DNA from: Pseudomonas sp. PDM05
GTDB taxonomy: Bacteria > Pseudomonadota > Gammaproteobacteria > Pseudomonadales > Pseudomonadaceae
Direction: 5' to 3'
DNA length: 64,000 bases
Assembly: GCF_014851685.1 (NCBI RefSeq)
Contig: NZ_JACVAC010000014.1
Coordinates: 1 to 64,000 of the forward strand
In this document: piece by piece, positions 24,777 through 36,601 of the stretch
Numbering within the stretch: the stretch's first letter is position 1
Layout: each line of letters starts with the position of its first letter
Translations under genes and position numbers: made by a program
The notes under the pieces: generated by a model
Databases searched by the model: none
What the model was told of the DNA's origin: nothing
What the model saw: only the letters and a program-made list of their open reading frames with translations

Positions 24777-26333
24777 ATGATCAATGCCGCTGTAGTTGTT
24801 CAGGGAGAGCGTGTCAGTCAGCCGGTAGGGGGGCCATCATTGGTCGACCTGCCCACCACTGTGCGGCAGGTCGTGAACGAAAATCCCAACCGCAAGAAAG
24901 TCTTGTTTGTCACCTCTGAATTCGCCGACCTGGTCAAGACCGGCGGCCTCGGCGACGTGTCCGCCGCCCTGCCCCGCGCCATGGCCCATCTGCACGATGT
25001 ACGCGTGTTGATCCCTGGGTACCCACAGGTGATGGAAAGCGATAACCCGATTCATATCGTCGGCGAGCTGGGCGGCCACGCTGCGCTGCCGCCGTGCAAG
25101 ATCGGGCGCATGGACCTCAAGGACGGCCTGGTCATCTATGTGCTGATCTGCCCCGAACTGTACGAACGTGAAGGCACGCCCTACGGCGCCAACAACGGTC
25201 GCGACTGGCCGGACAACCATATCCGCTTCGCCCGCCTCGGCCTGGCCGCCGCCGACATGGCCGCCAACCTTGCGCAGATCCACTGGTGCCCCGACCTGGT
25301 GCACGCCCACGACTGGCCCGCTGGCCTGGCCCCGGCCTATATGCACTGGCGTGGGTCACGCACGCCGACGCTGTTCACCATCCATAACCTGGCCTATCAA
25401 GGCGTGGTCAGCCTGGCCTCCACGCCGGAGTTGGGCATTCCGCCCCACGCCCTGCAACAGGAAGGCATGGAGTTCTACGGCAAGATGTCGTTCCTCAAGG
25501 CTGGCATGGCGTATTCCAGCCATATCACCACGGTGAGTGCAACGTACGCCCAGGAGATCACCACCCCCGAATTCGGCTGCGGCCTCGATGGTTTCCTGGC
25601 CAGCAAGACCCAGCAAGGCCTGCTCAGTGGCATCCCGAACGGCATCGATGAAAGTTGGGAAACCTCCACCGATACGCACCTGCAACATAATTTCAATATT
25701 GGCGACTGGGACGGCAAGGCCATCAACGCCGGCCACGTGCGTCGACTGTTCGGCCTGCACGACTCCAAAGGCCCGCTGTTCGCGGTGGTCTCGCGCCTGG
25801 TCTACCAGAAAGGCCTGGACCTCACCGAAGCCGTAGCCGGCTTTATCGTCGAAAACGGCGGCCAGATCGCGATCATCGGCCGTGGCGAGCCGGAAGAAGA
25901 ACAGGCCATGCGCGAACTGGCGCTGCGCTTTCCCGGCCAGGTCGGCGTGCGCATCGGCTTCAACGAAACCGACGCCCGGCGCATGTTTGCCGGCAGCGAT
26001 TTCCTGTTGATGCCTTCGCGCTATGAGCCGTGCGGCCTGAGCCAGATGTACGCGCAACGTTTCGGCTCGTTGCCGGTGGCGCGCAATACCGGCGGGCTCG
26101 CAGACACCATTGAAGATGGCGTCACCGGCTTCCTGTTCAATGAATCCAGCGTAGAAAGTTACCGCGAAGCCCTGAGCCGAGCGTTCAGGGTCTTCGCCTT
26201 CCCGGGCCTGCTCAACGCCATGCGTTCGCGCGCCATGACCCAACCCTTCAACTGGTGCCAGGCGGTGGAACCCTACGCCGAACTGTACGAACAGCTTGTG
26301 GCCAAGGCCCTGGGGAAATCCGCCAATAAATAG
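24777..26333 (+). CDS. glgA: Glycogen synthase (starch synthase, GT5)
   Basis: A 518-residue GT5 glycosyltransferase that adds ADP-glucose (or a related donor) to alpha-1,4-glucan ends. The hallmark ADP-binding motif KTGGLGDV starts at K54. The second Rossmann domain holds FLLMPSRYEPCGLSQMYAQR and the sugar-nucleotide loop NTGGLADTIED. An N-terminal extension of about 40 residues precedes the usual first strand (KKVLFVTSEFADLVKTGG). It heads the cluster, which continues treZ-malQ-treY, the order known from P. aeruginosa and other pseudomonads. The gap to treZ is 19 bp, so they form one transcript. Confidence 0.95.
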   Translation: MINAAVVVQGERVSQPVGGPSLVDLPTTVRQVVNENPNRKKVLFVTSEFADLVKTGGLGDVSAALPRAMAHLHDVRVLIPGYPQVMESDNPIHIVGELGGHAALPPCKIGRMDLKDGLVIYVLICPELYEREGTPYGANNGRDWPDNHIRFARLGLAAADMAANLAQIHWCPDLVHAHDWPAGLAPAYMHWRGSRTPTLFTIHNLAYQGVVSLASTPELGIPPHALQQEGMEFYGKMSFLKAGMAYSSHITTVSATYAQEITTPEFGCGLDGFLASKTQQGLLSGIPNGIDESWETSTDTHLQHNFNIGDWDGKAINAGHVRRLFGLHDSKGPLFAVVSRLVYQKGLDLTEAVAGFIVENGGQIAIIGRGEPEEEQAMRELALRFPGQVGVRIGFNETDARRMFAGSDFLLMPSRYEPCGLSQMYAQRFGSLPVARNTGGLADTIEDGVTGFLFNESSVESYREALSRAFRVFAFPGLLNAMRSRAMTQPFNWCQAVEPYAELYEQLVAKALGKSANK

Positions 26334-26352
26334 ACATGGGAGGTCTCTGTAG

Positions 26353-28098
26353 ATGCCGTCACGGACTCTGGAAACCTGGCCCCACGGCGCAATCATGCTG
26401 GACGCGCAACACACGCGTTTTGCCTTGTGGGCGCCAGACGCGTATTACGTCAGCGTTGAATTGGAACACGGTAAGTCCGTCGCCATGCTGCCCCAGGCAG
26501 ATGGCTGGTTTGAAACTGAAATAGCCTGCCCGGCAGGCACGCGCTACCGCTTCAATATCGATGGGGAAAAGGATGTCCCCGACCCGGCGTCCCGGGCCCA
26601 GGCCACGGACGTGCATGGCTGGAGCCGGGTCGTCGACCCCCTCGCCTATCAATGGCGACACAGCCAGTGGCACGGCCGTCCGTGGCACGAAGCGGTGATC
26701 TATGAACTGCACGTCGGTGCGCTGGGCGGTTACGCCGCCGTAGAGCAACACCTGCCGCGCCTGGCCGAGCTGGGCGTGACTGCGATCGAGCTGATGCCAT
26801 TGGCGCAGTTCCCCGGCGAACGCAACTGGGGCTACGACGGGGTTTTGCCCTATGCGCCCCACGCCAGCTACGGCACGCCCGAGCAGCTCAAGCACCTGAT
26901 TGACAGCGCCCATGAACACGGCCTGTCGGTGATCCTCGACGTGGTCTACAACCACTTCGGCCCCGACGGCAATTACCTGGGCCAATACGCCCAGGGTTTC
27001 TTTCGCGAAGAGGTGCACACGCCTTGGGGCGCCGGCATCGACTTCGAACGCCGTGAAGTGCGCAACTTCTTCCTCGACAACGCGCTGATGTGGCTACTTG
27101 AATACCGCTTCGACGGCCTGCGCCTGGACGCCGTGCACGCCATCGACAACCCGGGGTTTCTCAAGGAGCTGGCGCAACGGGTGCGCCAGCAAGTCGATAC
27201 CGGCCGCCACGTATGGTTGGTGCTGGAGAACGAGTTCAACCAGGCCAACCTGCTCGAGCACGATTTCGACGCGCAGTGGAATGACGACGGCCACAACGCC
27301 CTGCACGTGTTGCTCACCGGCGAGACCGACGCCTATTACCGTGACTTCGCCACCGACACCACGGCCAAGCTCGCCCGCTGCCTGGGCGAAGGCTTCATCT
27401 ACCAGGGCGATACCACCCGCCACGGCCACACACGCGGCGAACCCAGCGGCCATCTGCCGCCGACCGCGTTTGTGCTGTTCTTGCAGAACCATGACCAGAT
27501 CGGCAACCGCGCCCTCGGTGAACGCTTGCATCAACTCTGCTCACCCCAGGCACTTCAGGCGGCAACCACGTTGCTGCTGCTGTCACCGATGATCCCGCTG
27601 CTGTTTATGGGCGATGAAGTCAACGCCAGCGAACCGTTTCTGTTTTTCACCGACCACCACGGCGAACTGGCCGAAGCGGTGCGCGAAGGCCGACGCAATG
27701 AATTTGCCGACTTCGCCGCATTCAACGAGCCGGCGCTGCGCAAGCGCATTCCCGACCCGAACGCCCTGCGCACCTTTGAACACTCGACACCGACCTTCAC
27801 CGACCACCCCCAGGCCCGGCTCTATCGCCAATTGCTCAGCCTGCGCCACCGCCACCTGGTGCCGCACCTGCCCGGCAGCGTCGCATTGGGCGCACAGGTG
27901 CTGGCCGAGGGCGCCGTCAGTGCACGTTGGCGCCTGGGCAACGGCAGCCTGCTGCAGATCGACCTCAACCTGAGCGCCACCGCACTCGCGTATCACCGCG
28001 CCGAACACCTGCTATTCGAAACGCCTGCCGACCAAGGCGCACAACTGCCGCCGTACAGCGCACGCGTCACCCTATCCCCTGTTGGAGAGCACTCTTGA
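26353..28098 (+). CDS. treZ: Malto-oligosyltrehalose trehalohydrolase (GH13)
   Basis: A 581-residue GH13 enzyme that releases trehalose from maltooligosyltrehalose made by TreY. An N-terminal CBM48-like domain (residues 1-90) precedes the barrel. The motifs are VVYNHFGPDGNYLG, nucleophile D259 in LRLDAVHAID, acid/base E292 in LVLENEFNQ, and the transition-state aspartate in FLQNHDQIGN. An AGGT-type ribosome site precedes ATG 26353. Its stop overlaps the TTG start of malQ (TTGA), which implies coupled translation. Confidence 0.95.
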   Translation: MPSRTLETWPHGAIMLDAQHTRFALWAPDAYYVSVELEHGKSVAMLPQADGWFETEIACPAGTRYRFNIDGEKDVPDPASRAQATDVHGWSRVVDPLAYQWRHSQWHGRPWHEAVIYELHVGALGGYAAVEQHLPRLAELGVTAIELMPLAQFPGERNWGYDGVLPYAPHASYGTPEQLKHLIDSAHEHGLSVILDVVYNHFGPDGNYLGQYAQGFFREEVHTPWGAGIDFERREVRNFFLDNALMWLLEYRFDGLRLDAVHAIDNPGFLKELAQRVRQQVDTGRHVWLVLENEFNQANLLEHDFDAQWNDDGHNALHVLLTGETDAYYRDFATDTTAKLARCLGEGFIYQGDTTRHGHTRGEPSGHLPPTAFVLFLQNHDQIGNRALGERLHQLCSPQALQAATTLLLLSPMIPLLFMGDEVNASEPFLFFTDHHGELAEAVREGRRNEFADFAAFNEPALRKRIPDPNALRTFEHSTPTFTDHPQARLYRQLLSLRHRHLVPHLPGSVALGAQVLAEGAVSARWRLGNGSLLQIDLNLSATALAYHRAEHLLFETPADQGAQLPPYSARVTLSPVGEHS

Positions 28099-30179
28099 GC
28101 GAAGCGAACCTGGAAATCCTCGCCAGCCGCGCGGGCCTGGCCGTCGATTGGATCGACGCCAACGGCCGCCCACAACGTGTCAAACCCGAGGCCCTGCGCG
28201 CCGTGCTCAAGGGCCTGGGCCACCCCGCCGACAGCGACGCCGAGGTCGACGCCAGCCTGCTGCAACTGGAGCGCGCTCAACAGGACAGGCAACTGCCGCC
28301 CTTGATGACGGTCGACAGCGGCGACAGCCTCAACCTGGCGCATTACTTCGAACCCGACACGCTGTGCCGGGTCAGCCTTGAAGGCGGCGACACCCTGGAG
28401 CTACGCCTCGACGGCAATGCGCTACTGCCCGGCGTCATCGCCCTCGGCTATCACCACGTGCACATCGCTGGCCAGACCTTCACCCTCGCCGTCGCGCCTA
28501 CCCACTGCTACAGCGTGGCCGAAGCGGTGCATAGCCAACCCGCGCGTGCCTGGGGCATCAGCGCCCAACTCTATGCCCTGCGTCGCTTGGGCGACGGCGG
28601 CTTTGGCGACACCCTGGCCCTGGAACACCTGGCGCGCGCGGCCGCCGAACGCGGGGCCGATGCCTTGGCGATCAGCCCGATGCACGCGATGTTCAGCGCC
28701 GACACCGGGCGCTACAGCCCGTATTCGCCGTCCAGCCGCTTGTTCCTCAACAGCCTGTACGCCTCGCCCGCCTGCATCCTCGGCGAACGCGAAGTGCGCA
28801 ACGCCATCGAGGCCCTCGGCCTGACGGAAGAACTGCACGACCTGGAACAACACAGCCTGATCGACTGGCCCAGCGCAGCCAAAGCCAAGCAACGTCTGCT
28901 GCGCGCGCTATATGAAGACTTCCGCCACGGCCATCACCCGCAACACGCCGACTTCCTCAGCTTCCGCCAGGCTGGCGGCGAAGCCCTCGAAAACCACTGC
29001 CGCTTCGAAGCCGTACAAGCCGCGCGCGCCGCAGCCGGTGAGGATCTCGACTGGCGCCACTGGCCCCAGGATTGGCGCGACCCACAAAGCCCGGCACTGG
29101 CACAATTCGCCGCAGAGCACGCCAGCGAGATCGGTTATTTCGCCTTCAGCCAATGGCTGATCGCCCGTTGCCTGGAACGCGCACAACAAGCCGCGCGGGG
29201 CAGTGGCATGGGCGTCGGCCTGATCGCTGACCTCGCCGTGGGCGCCGACGGCGGTGGCAGCCAGGCCTGGAGCCGTCAGGATGAACTGCTCGCCGACCTC
29301 ACCGTCGGGGCACCACCGGACATCCTCAATCGTGCCGGCCAGGGCTGGGGGATTTCCGCGTTTTCTCCGGAGGGTCTGCAACGCAACGGCTTTCGCGCCT
29401 TCATCGAGATGCTGCGCGCCAACTTCGCCCACGCCGGCGGCTTGCGCATCGACCATGTGATGGGCCTGCAACGCCTGTGGGTGATCCCCATGGATGCCTC
29501 GCCACGGGACGGCGCTTACCTGTATTACCCGGTGGACGACCTGCTGCGCTTGCTCGCCCTCGAATCCCACCGCCACCAAGCCATTGTCCTCGGCGAAGAC
29601 CTCGGCACCGTGCCCGATGGCCTGCGCGACAAACTCATCGGCCGCTCGATCCTGGGCATGCGCGTGTTGCTGTTCGAACAGGGTCACGACGGCCAGTTCA
29701 AGCCGATCCTCGACTGGCCCGACAACGCCCTGGCCACCACCAGCACCCACGACCTGCCAACCCTCAACGGCTGGTGGCACAGCCGCGACATCGAGTGGAA
29801 TATCCAGCTCGGCCTGATCGACGCGCCTACTGTCGAGCAATGGAGCGAACACCGCCTGCGCGAACGCCAGGCGCTGCGTCAGGCCTTGAGCCAGGACCCG
29901 CAGAATTTCGTCGATGAGATTCGCAACGAAACCGACCACGTGATCGACGCCAGCGTGCGTTACCTGGGCCACACTCGTGCGCCGCTGGTGCTGCTGCCGC
30001 TGGAAGATGCCCTGGCCGTGGACGAGCAAGCCAACCTGCCGGGCACCATCGACACCCACCCCAATTGGCGCCGACGCCTGCCGGGCGAAGCCTCCAGCCT
30101 GCTCGACAACGCCGGTGCCGCACGCCGCCTGGAACTGCTGGCCGTGGCGCGCAACCAGGCCTACGAGCGTGACCGATGA
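28095..30179 (+). CDS. malQ: 4-alpha-glucanotransferase (amylomaltase, GH77)
   Basis: A 694-residue GH77 enzyme that disproportionates maltodextrins and so supplies chains of the right length for TreY. The nucleophile lies in GGLRIDHVMGLQRLW and the acid/base glutamate in IVLGEDLGTVPDGLRD; STHDLPTLNGWW is also conserved. The start is a TTG at 28095 that overlaps the treZ stop by 4 bp, with GGAG just upstream; the first residues (SEANLEILASRAGLAVDWID) match the family. The open frame extends to 27927 but that part lies inside treZ. It overlaps treY by 4 bp (ATGA). Confidence 0.93.
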   Translation: MSEANLEILASRAGLAVDWIDANGRPQRVKPEALRAVLKGLGHPADSDAEVDASLLQLERAQQDRQLPPLMTVDSGDSLNLAHYFEPDTLCRVSLEGGDTLELRLDGNALLPGVIALGYHHVHIAGQTFTLAVAPTHCYSVAEAVHSQPARAWGISAQLYALRRLGDGGFGDTLALEHLARAAAERGADALAISPMHAMFSADTGRYSPYSPSSRLFLNSLYASPACILGEREVRNAIEALGLTEELHDLEQHSLIDWPSAAKAKQRLLRALYEDFRHGHHPQHADFLSFRQAGGEALENHCRFEAVQAARAAAGEDLDWRHWPQDWRDPQSPALAQFAAEHASEIGYFAFSQWLIARCLERAQQAARGSGMGVGLIADLAVGADGGGSQAWSRQDELLADLTVGAPPDILNRAGQGWGISAFSPEGLQRNGFRAFIEMLRANFAHAGGLRIDHVMGLQRLWVIPMDASPRDGAYLYYPVDDLLRLLALESHRHQAIVLGEDLGTVPDGLRDKLIGRSILGMRVLLFEQGHDGQFKPILDWPDNALATTSTHDLPTLNGWWHSRDIEWNIQLGLIDAPTVEQWSEHRLRERQALRQALSQDPQNFVDEIRNETDHVIDASVRYLGHTRAPLVLLPLEDALAVDEQANLPGTIDTHPNWRRRLPGEASSLLDNAGAARRLELLAVARNQAYERDR

Positions 30180-32911
30180 AAACACTGCCGCTACGCGCGA
30201 CCCAACGCCTGCAATTTCATCGCGGCTTTACCCTGGATGATGCGGTGCCGCTGGTGCCGTACTTCGCCGCGCTGGGAATCAGTCATCTGTATGCTTCGCC
30301 GCTGCTCAGCGCCCGCGCCGGCTCCATGCATGGCTACGATGTGGTCGACCCCACGCGTGTCAATCCCGAGCTGGGCGGTGAATCGGCATTGCGGCGCCTG
30401 GTGGCCGCTTTGCGCGAACACGACATGGGGCTGATCCTCGATATTGTCTCCAACCACATGGCCGTCGGCGGCGCCGATAACCCCTGGTGGCTGGACCTGC
30501 TGGAGTGGGGGCGCTTGAGCCCCTACAGCGAGTTTTTCGACATCCAGTGGCACTCGCCAGACCCGTTGCTCAAGGGCCAATTGCTTATGCCGTTCCTCGG
30601 CAGCGATTACGGCGAAGCGTTGCAGAGCGGCACTGTGACCCTGCAATTTGATGCGGCCCACGGCGCGTTTTACGTCGCCCATTACGAACACCACTTCCCG
30701 ATCTGCCCACGGGATTACCCCGCGATCCTCGGCACCGACCCATTGCTCCAGCCGCTGGCCGAGCGCTTCGGCGCCCTCGCCTATCAAGACGACGCCTACC
30801 ACGAGGCCGCACGGCTCAAACAGTTACTGGCCGAACGCGCCAGCGAGGACCAGGTCCTGCGCGCCATCGAGCAACAGTTGGCCAGGTTCGACTTCGACCG
30901 CCTGCATCATCTGCTGGAACAACAAGCCTACCGCCTGGCCAGCTGGCGTACGGCGGCGGACGACATCAACTGGCGGCGCTTCTTCGACGTCAACGAGCTC
31001 GGCGGCCTGCGTGTCGAACGCAGTGCGGTGTTCGAAGCCACCCACGGCAAGATCTTCGAACTGATCAGCGAAGGCCTGGTGGACGGCCTGCGCATCGACC
31101 ATATCGACGGCCTGGCCGACCCACGCGGCTACTGCCGCAAGCTGCGCCGACGCGTGGACTCGCTGGCGCCCGGACGGCACTTGCCGATCTTTGTCGAGAA
31201 GATCCTCGGCGACGGTGAAACCCTGCGTGAAGACTGGCAGGTGGACGGCACCACCGGCTACGAATTCATGAACCAGCTGTCGTTGCTGCAACATCACCCG
31301 GACGGCTTCGCCCCACTGGCCGAGCTGTGGACGCGCCACAGCGAGCGCCCGTCGGCGTTCATCGAGGAAGCGCGCCTGGCCCGCCAGCAAATCCTCAACG
31401 GCTCCCTCGGCGGCGACTTTGAAAGCGTGGCCCAGGCCCTGCTGCAAGTGGCCCGCGACGACGTGATGACCCGCGACCTGACCCTTGGCGCAATCCGCCG
31501 TGCCTTGCAGGAATTGATCGTGCATTTCCCGGTGTACCGCACCTACATCAGCGCCCGTGGCCGCAGTGCCGCCGATGAGCGTGTGTTCCAGCAGGCCATG
31601 GACGGCGCCCGCAGCACCTTGGGCGAAGGCGACTGGCCGGTGCTTGACCACCTGGCCAACTGGCTAGGCGGCCAACCCTGGCGCGATCGCCCGCTGGGGC
31701 GTGAGCGCAAGATCCTCAAGCATGCCTGCGTACGGTTCCAGCAACTGACCTCGCCGGCGGCGGCCAAGGCGGTGGAAGACACCGCGTTCTATCGTTCGGC
31801 GGTGCTGTTGTCGCGCAACGATGTGGGCTTCAGCACCGAGCAGTTCAGTGCGCCGCTGGCCGAGTTTCATGCGGTCAACCGGCAGCGCTTGCAGAGCTTC
31901 CCCGATAACCTGCTGGCCACCGCCACCCACGACCACAAGCGCGGCGAAGACAGCCGCGCGCGCCTGGCGGTGCTGAGTGAATGCGCACCGTGGTTTGTCG
32001 AGCAAGTGGAACACTGGCGCAGCCTTGCCGCGCCGTTGCGCAGTGACACCAGCCCCGCCGCGGGCGATGAACTGATCCTCTATCAAGTGCTGCTGGGCAG
32101 TTGGCCACTGGACCTCGGTGCAGACCTCGAGGGTTACCAACAACGCCTCTGGCAGTGGCAACAAAAAGCCTTGCGCGAGGCCAAGTTGCACAGCAGTTGG
32201 AGCGCGCCCAACGAGGCCTACGAGCGCGGCGTCGAAACCTTTCTGTCGCGCTTGCTGTTGAGCGCTGAAGGCCACGCCTTGCGCAGCGCCATCGGCAACG
32301 CCGCCCAGGTCATCGCCCCGGCTGGCGCGATCAATGGGCTGGCGCAATCCTTGCTTCGCATCACCGTGCCGGGGGTGCCGGACCTGTACCAGGGCGCCGA
32401 GTTCTGGGACTTCAGCCTGGTGGACCCGGACAACCGTCGCCCGGTGGATTTCAACGCACGGCAACAGGCGTTGCGCACCCCACCGGACATCGGCGAACTG
32501 TTGTTCCACTGGCGCGACGGGCGTATCAAACAGGCGGTGATCGCCCAGGCCTTGGCCCTGCGCAAGGCCTACCCCGAACTGTTCCACAGTGGCCGCTACA
32601 CGCCGCTGCAAGTGCTGGGCAAACACGCCGCGCACGTTGTCGCGTTCGCCCGCGAGCACCAGGGCAAATACCTCGTGGTGGTGGTGCCACGCTGGTCCCA
32701 TTGCCTGCTTGAAAACGGTGTGTTCCCCCAGATCAATGCGCAGGTTTGGGGCGATACACGGGTCACACTACCGTTCGCCGCCACGACACAAAAATGGAAG
32801 GGACTTTTCCACACAGGCGCAGTCACACCAAACAAGGAGCTGCCGCTGAGCACTGCCCTGGGGGATTTCCCGGTCAACGTCTTTATTAATCCTGATGATC
32901 AAGAGAGCTGA
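30176..32911 (+). CDS. treY: Malto-oligosyltrehalose synthase (GH13)
   Basis: A 911-residue GH13 enzyme that converts the reducing end of a maltodextrin into an alpha,alpha-1,1 bond to give maltooligosyltrehalose. It has the long inserts typical of TreY. Motifs are LILDIVSNHMAVGG, nucleophile D308 in GLRIDHIDGL, acid/base glutamate in IFVEKILGDGE, and THDHKRGEDSRARL near the transition-state residue. With TreZ it forms the TreYZ trehalose pathway fed from glycogen. The ATG overlaps the malQ stop. Confidence 0.95.
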   Translation: MKTLPLRATQRLQFHRGFTLDDAVPLVPYFAALGISHLYASPLLSARAGSMHGYDVVDPTRVNPELGGESALRRLVAALREHDMGLILDIVSNHMAVGGADNPWWLDLLEWGRLSPYSEFFDIQWHSPDPLLKGQLLMPFLGSDYGEALQSGTVTLQFDAAHGAFYVAHYEHHFPICPRDYPAILGTDPLLQPLAERFGALAYQDDAYHEAARLKQLLAERASEDQVLRAIEQQLARFDFDRLHHLLEQQAYRLASWRTAADDINWRRFFDVNELGGLRVERSAVFEATHGKIFELISEGLVDGLRIDHIDGLADPRGYCRKLRRRVDSLAPGRHLPIFVEKILGDGETLREDWQVDGTTGYEFMNQLSLLQHHPDGFAPLAELWTRHSERPSAFIEEARLARQQILNGSLGGDFESVAQALLQVARDDVMTRDLTLGAIRRALQELIVHFPVYRTYISARGRSAADERVFQQAMDGARSTLGEGDWPVLDHLANWLGGQPWRDRPLGRERKILKHACVRFQQLTSPAAAKAVEDTAFYRSAVLLSRNDVGFSTEQFSAPLAEFHAVNRQRLQSFPDNLLATATHDHKRGEDSRARLAVLSECAPWFVEQVEHWRSLAAPLRSDTSPAAGDELILYQVLLGSWPLDLGADLEGYQQRLWQWQQKALREAKLHSSWSAPNEAYERGVETFLSRLLLSAEGHALRSAIGNAAQVIAPAGAINGLAQSLLRITVPGVPDLYQGAEFWDFSLVDPDNRRPVDFNARQQALRTPPDIGELLFHWRDGRIKQAVIAQALALRKAYPELFHSGRYTPLQVLGKHAAHVVAFAREHQGKYLVVVVPRWSHCLLENGVFPQINAQVWGDTRVTLPFAATTQKWKGLFHTGAVTPNKELPLSTALGDFPVNVFINPDDQES

Positions 32912-32935
32912 ACATTTTCTGTGAGGAGCATTGCG

Positions 32936-33175
32936 ATGAGTACTGAAGACAAACGCATACGGGAACTGGCACACCAGATCTGGGAGTCGGAGGGCAAACC
33001 CCACGGCCAGGACACGCGCCATTGGGAGATGGCACGCAAGCTGGCGGAAGCCGAAGCGTTGACGCCGAGCAAGCCTAAGCCGGCGGCCAAACCGAAAGCG
33101 GCCGCCAAGCCCAAGCCAGCCGCCAAGCCGCCCGCCGAGAAAAAACCCAAGGCCCCGCGCAAACCGGCCAGTTGA
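32936..33175 (+). CDS. DUF2934 small protein with Lys/Ala/Pro tail
   Basis: A 79-residue protein. Residues 1-45 form a DUF2934 domain (IRELAHQIWESEGKPHGQD, then HWEMARKLAEAE). The remainder is a low-complexity KPAAKPKAA-type tail rich in lysine, alanine and proline, reminiscent of histone-H1-like or cell-wall-binding tails. GAGGAG lies 8 bp before the ATG. A small gene in the same place, between treY and glgX, is a regular feature of pseudomonad glycogen clusters. Its role is unknown; nucleic-acid or polyanion binding by the tail is only a guess. Confidence 0.82.
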   Translation: MSTEDKRIRELAHQIWESEGKPHGQDTRHWEMARKLAEAEALTPSKPKPAAKPKAAAKPKPAAKPPAEKKPKAPRKPAS

Positions 33176-33185
33176 CCACACTTCC

Positions 33186-33275
33186 CTGTGGGAGCGGGCT
33201 TGCCCGCGAAGGCGCTGGGTCAGCACCGATGCACTGACTGACACTCGGCATTCGCGGGCAAGCCCGCTCCCACTG
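33186..33275. repeat. REPIN between the DUF2934 gene and glgX
   Basis: Two inverted REP arms (GTGGGAGCGGGCTTGCCCGC at 33188-33207 and its complement at 33253-33273) enclose about 45 bp. The arm sequence matches the single REP at 7528-7550 and differs from the TAGTGAGC-type arms at 24269 and 35525. It probably attenuates transcription from treY into glgX. Confidence 0.87.
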
Positions 33276-33363
33276 GGGCGCATTTCACTCTGAATTCAAT
33301 GCTCACCTGACCACCGTCAGCACGGCCGCGTTCGTCCCGAAAAAATTCTGCAGGAGCAACTCA

Positions 33364-35523
<2,160 letters not shown>

Positions 35524-35524
35524 C

Positions 35525-35659
35525 CTGTAGTGAGCGGGCTTGCCCGCGCTGGGTGGCGCAGCCGCCCCAAACGGTACGCCGCGTTGCATCAGCGAGACCG
35601 CGGTGTATGGATTTAGGGCGGCTTCGCCCCCCAGCGCGGGGCAAGCCCGCTCACTACAG
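35525..35659. repeat. REPIN palindrome downstream of glgX
   Basis: A 135-bp palindrome with TGTAGTGAGCGGGCTTGCCC arms, closely similar to 24269-24405 over its full length, including the central GACCGCGGTGTATGGATTTA-like region. It begins one base after the glgX stop codon. The two copies bracket the glycogen/trehalose genes in direct orientation. Confidence 0.88.
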
Positions 35660-35723
35660 TTAAAAAAACGACTTTACGAGATGTGAAAGCGACCAATCGT
35701 TGACTATGCTCAAGTCGCCTTGC

Positions 35724-35747
35724 CGGCACTCCAGGGTTGGAGTGCCG
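35724..35747 (+). promoter_or_regulatory. Perfect hairpin in the leader of the PIG-L gene
   Basis: CGGCACTCCA-GGGT-TGGAGTGCCG is a perfect 10-bp stem with a 4-base loop, without a T tract. It lies about 20 bp after CTATGCT (about 35704), which resembles an RpoS-type -10. It could stabilise the transcript or regulate its 5' end. Confidence 0.4.
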
Positions 35748-35839
35748 TGCAGTCACGCCAGCGGAGCCTGGAGTGAATAAAAGAGTGTCGTCCCGTCAAC
35801 GGGGTACGACCCGCATCAATCGACAAGGATGTGACACCC

Positions 35840-36601
35840 ATGAAGCCTGCCTCCTTAAGCGACGGCCGCCGCGGCCCGGCGCAAATCTGGAACAGCGCCC
35901 CGCAACTGGCGCAAATCCCCGTAATCAATCCGACTTCGCTGGTACCACGGGACACCCGCGTGGTGGTGGTCGCCCCGCATCCGGGCGATGAAGTGCTGGC
36001 TTGCGGCGGTCTGCTGCAACTGCTGAGCACCCTGGATCATCCGCTGCAACTGATCTCTGTGACCGACGGCAGCGCCAGCCACCCCGGCTCCAGCGTGTGG
36101 CCGGCAAGCCGCCTGAGCGTGGTGCGGCCCCAGGAAAGCGTCGAGGCGCTGCGCCGCCTGGGCATGCCATTGCATAGCCTGAAGTGGATTCGCGGCGGCT
36201 TTTGCGACAAAGCCCTGGCCGCCCGCGAGCAACCGTTGGGCCAGTTCATTGCCCGCTACCTGCAGCCGGGGGATGTGGTCTTCACCACTTGGCGCAACGA
36301 CGGCAACGACGACCATGATGCAGTCGGTCGCGCCACCGCCCATGCATGCAACCTGGTGGGGGCGCGCCTGTACGAGCTACCGATCTGGGCGTGGCACTGG
36401 CCAACGCGGGAGGCGTCGGTGATCCCCTGGCAACGGGCGCGCAAGGTACGCCTGGATACCTGGAGCGTGGCGCGCAAGCTGCACGCCGCCCACGCCTACG
36501 CCAGCCAGTTGGTGGGCGACCCCGAGATCGGCTTGGCGCCCATGCTTGCGCAGGTGTTGCTGGAACGCATGCGCGACCCGTATGAGATCGTGTTTGTCTA
36601 G
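35840..36601 (+). CDS. PIG-L family deacetylase
   Basis: A 253-residue LmbE/PIG-L-type zinc-dependent N-acetylglucosaminyl deacetylase. The metal/catalytic motif reads VVVAPHPGDEVLACGGLL, in which the usual HPDDE is HPGDE. Downstream TDGSASHPGS and the second metal motif NDGNDDHDAVGR are conserved. In pseudomonads such genes often sit beside methyltransferase and glycosyltransferase genes; here it stands alone after the glycogen cluster. ATG 35840 is chosen because AAGGA lies 10 bp upstream; the GTG at 35831 is too close to that site. The substrate is unknown. Confidence 0.84.
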   Translation: MKPASLSDGRRGPAQIWNSAPQLAQIPVINPTSLVPRDTRVVVVAPHPGDEVLACGGLLQLLSTLDHPLQLISVTDGSASHPGSSVWPASRLSVVRPQESVEALRRLGMPLHSLKWIRGGFCDKALAAREQPLGQFIARYLQPGDVVFTTWRNDGNDDHDAVGRATAHACNLVGARLYELPIWAWHWPTREASVIPWQRARKVRLDTWSVARKLHAAHAYASQLVGDPEIGLAPMLAQVLLERMRDPYEIVFV

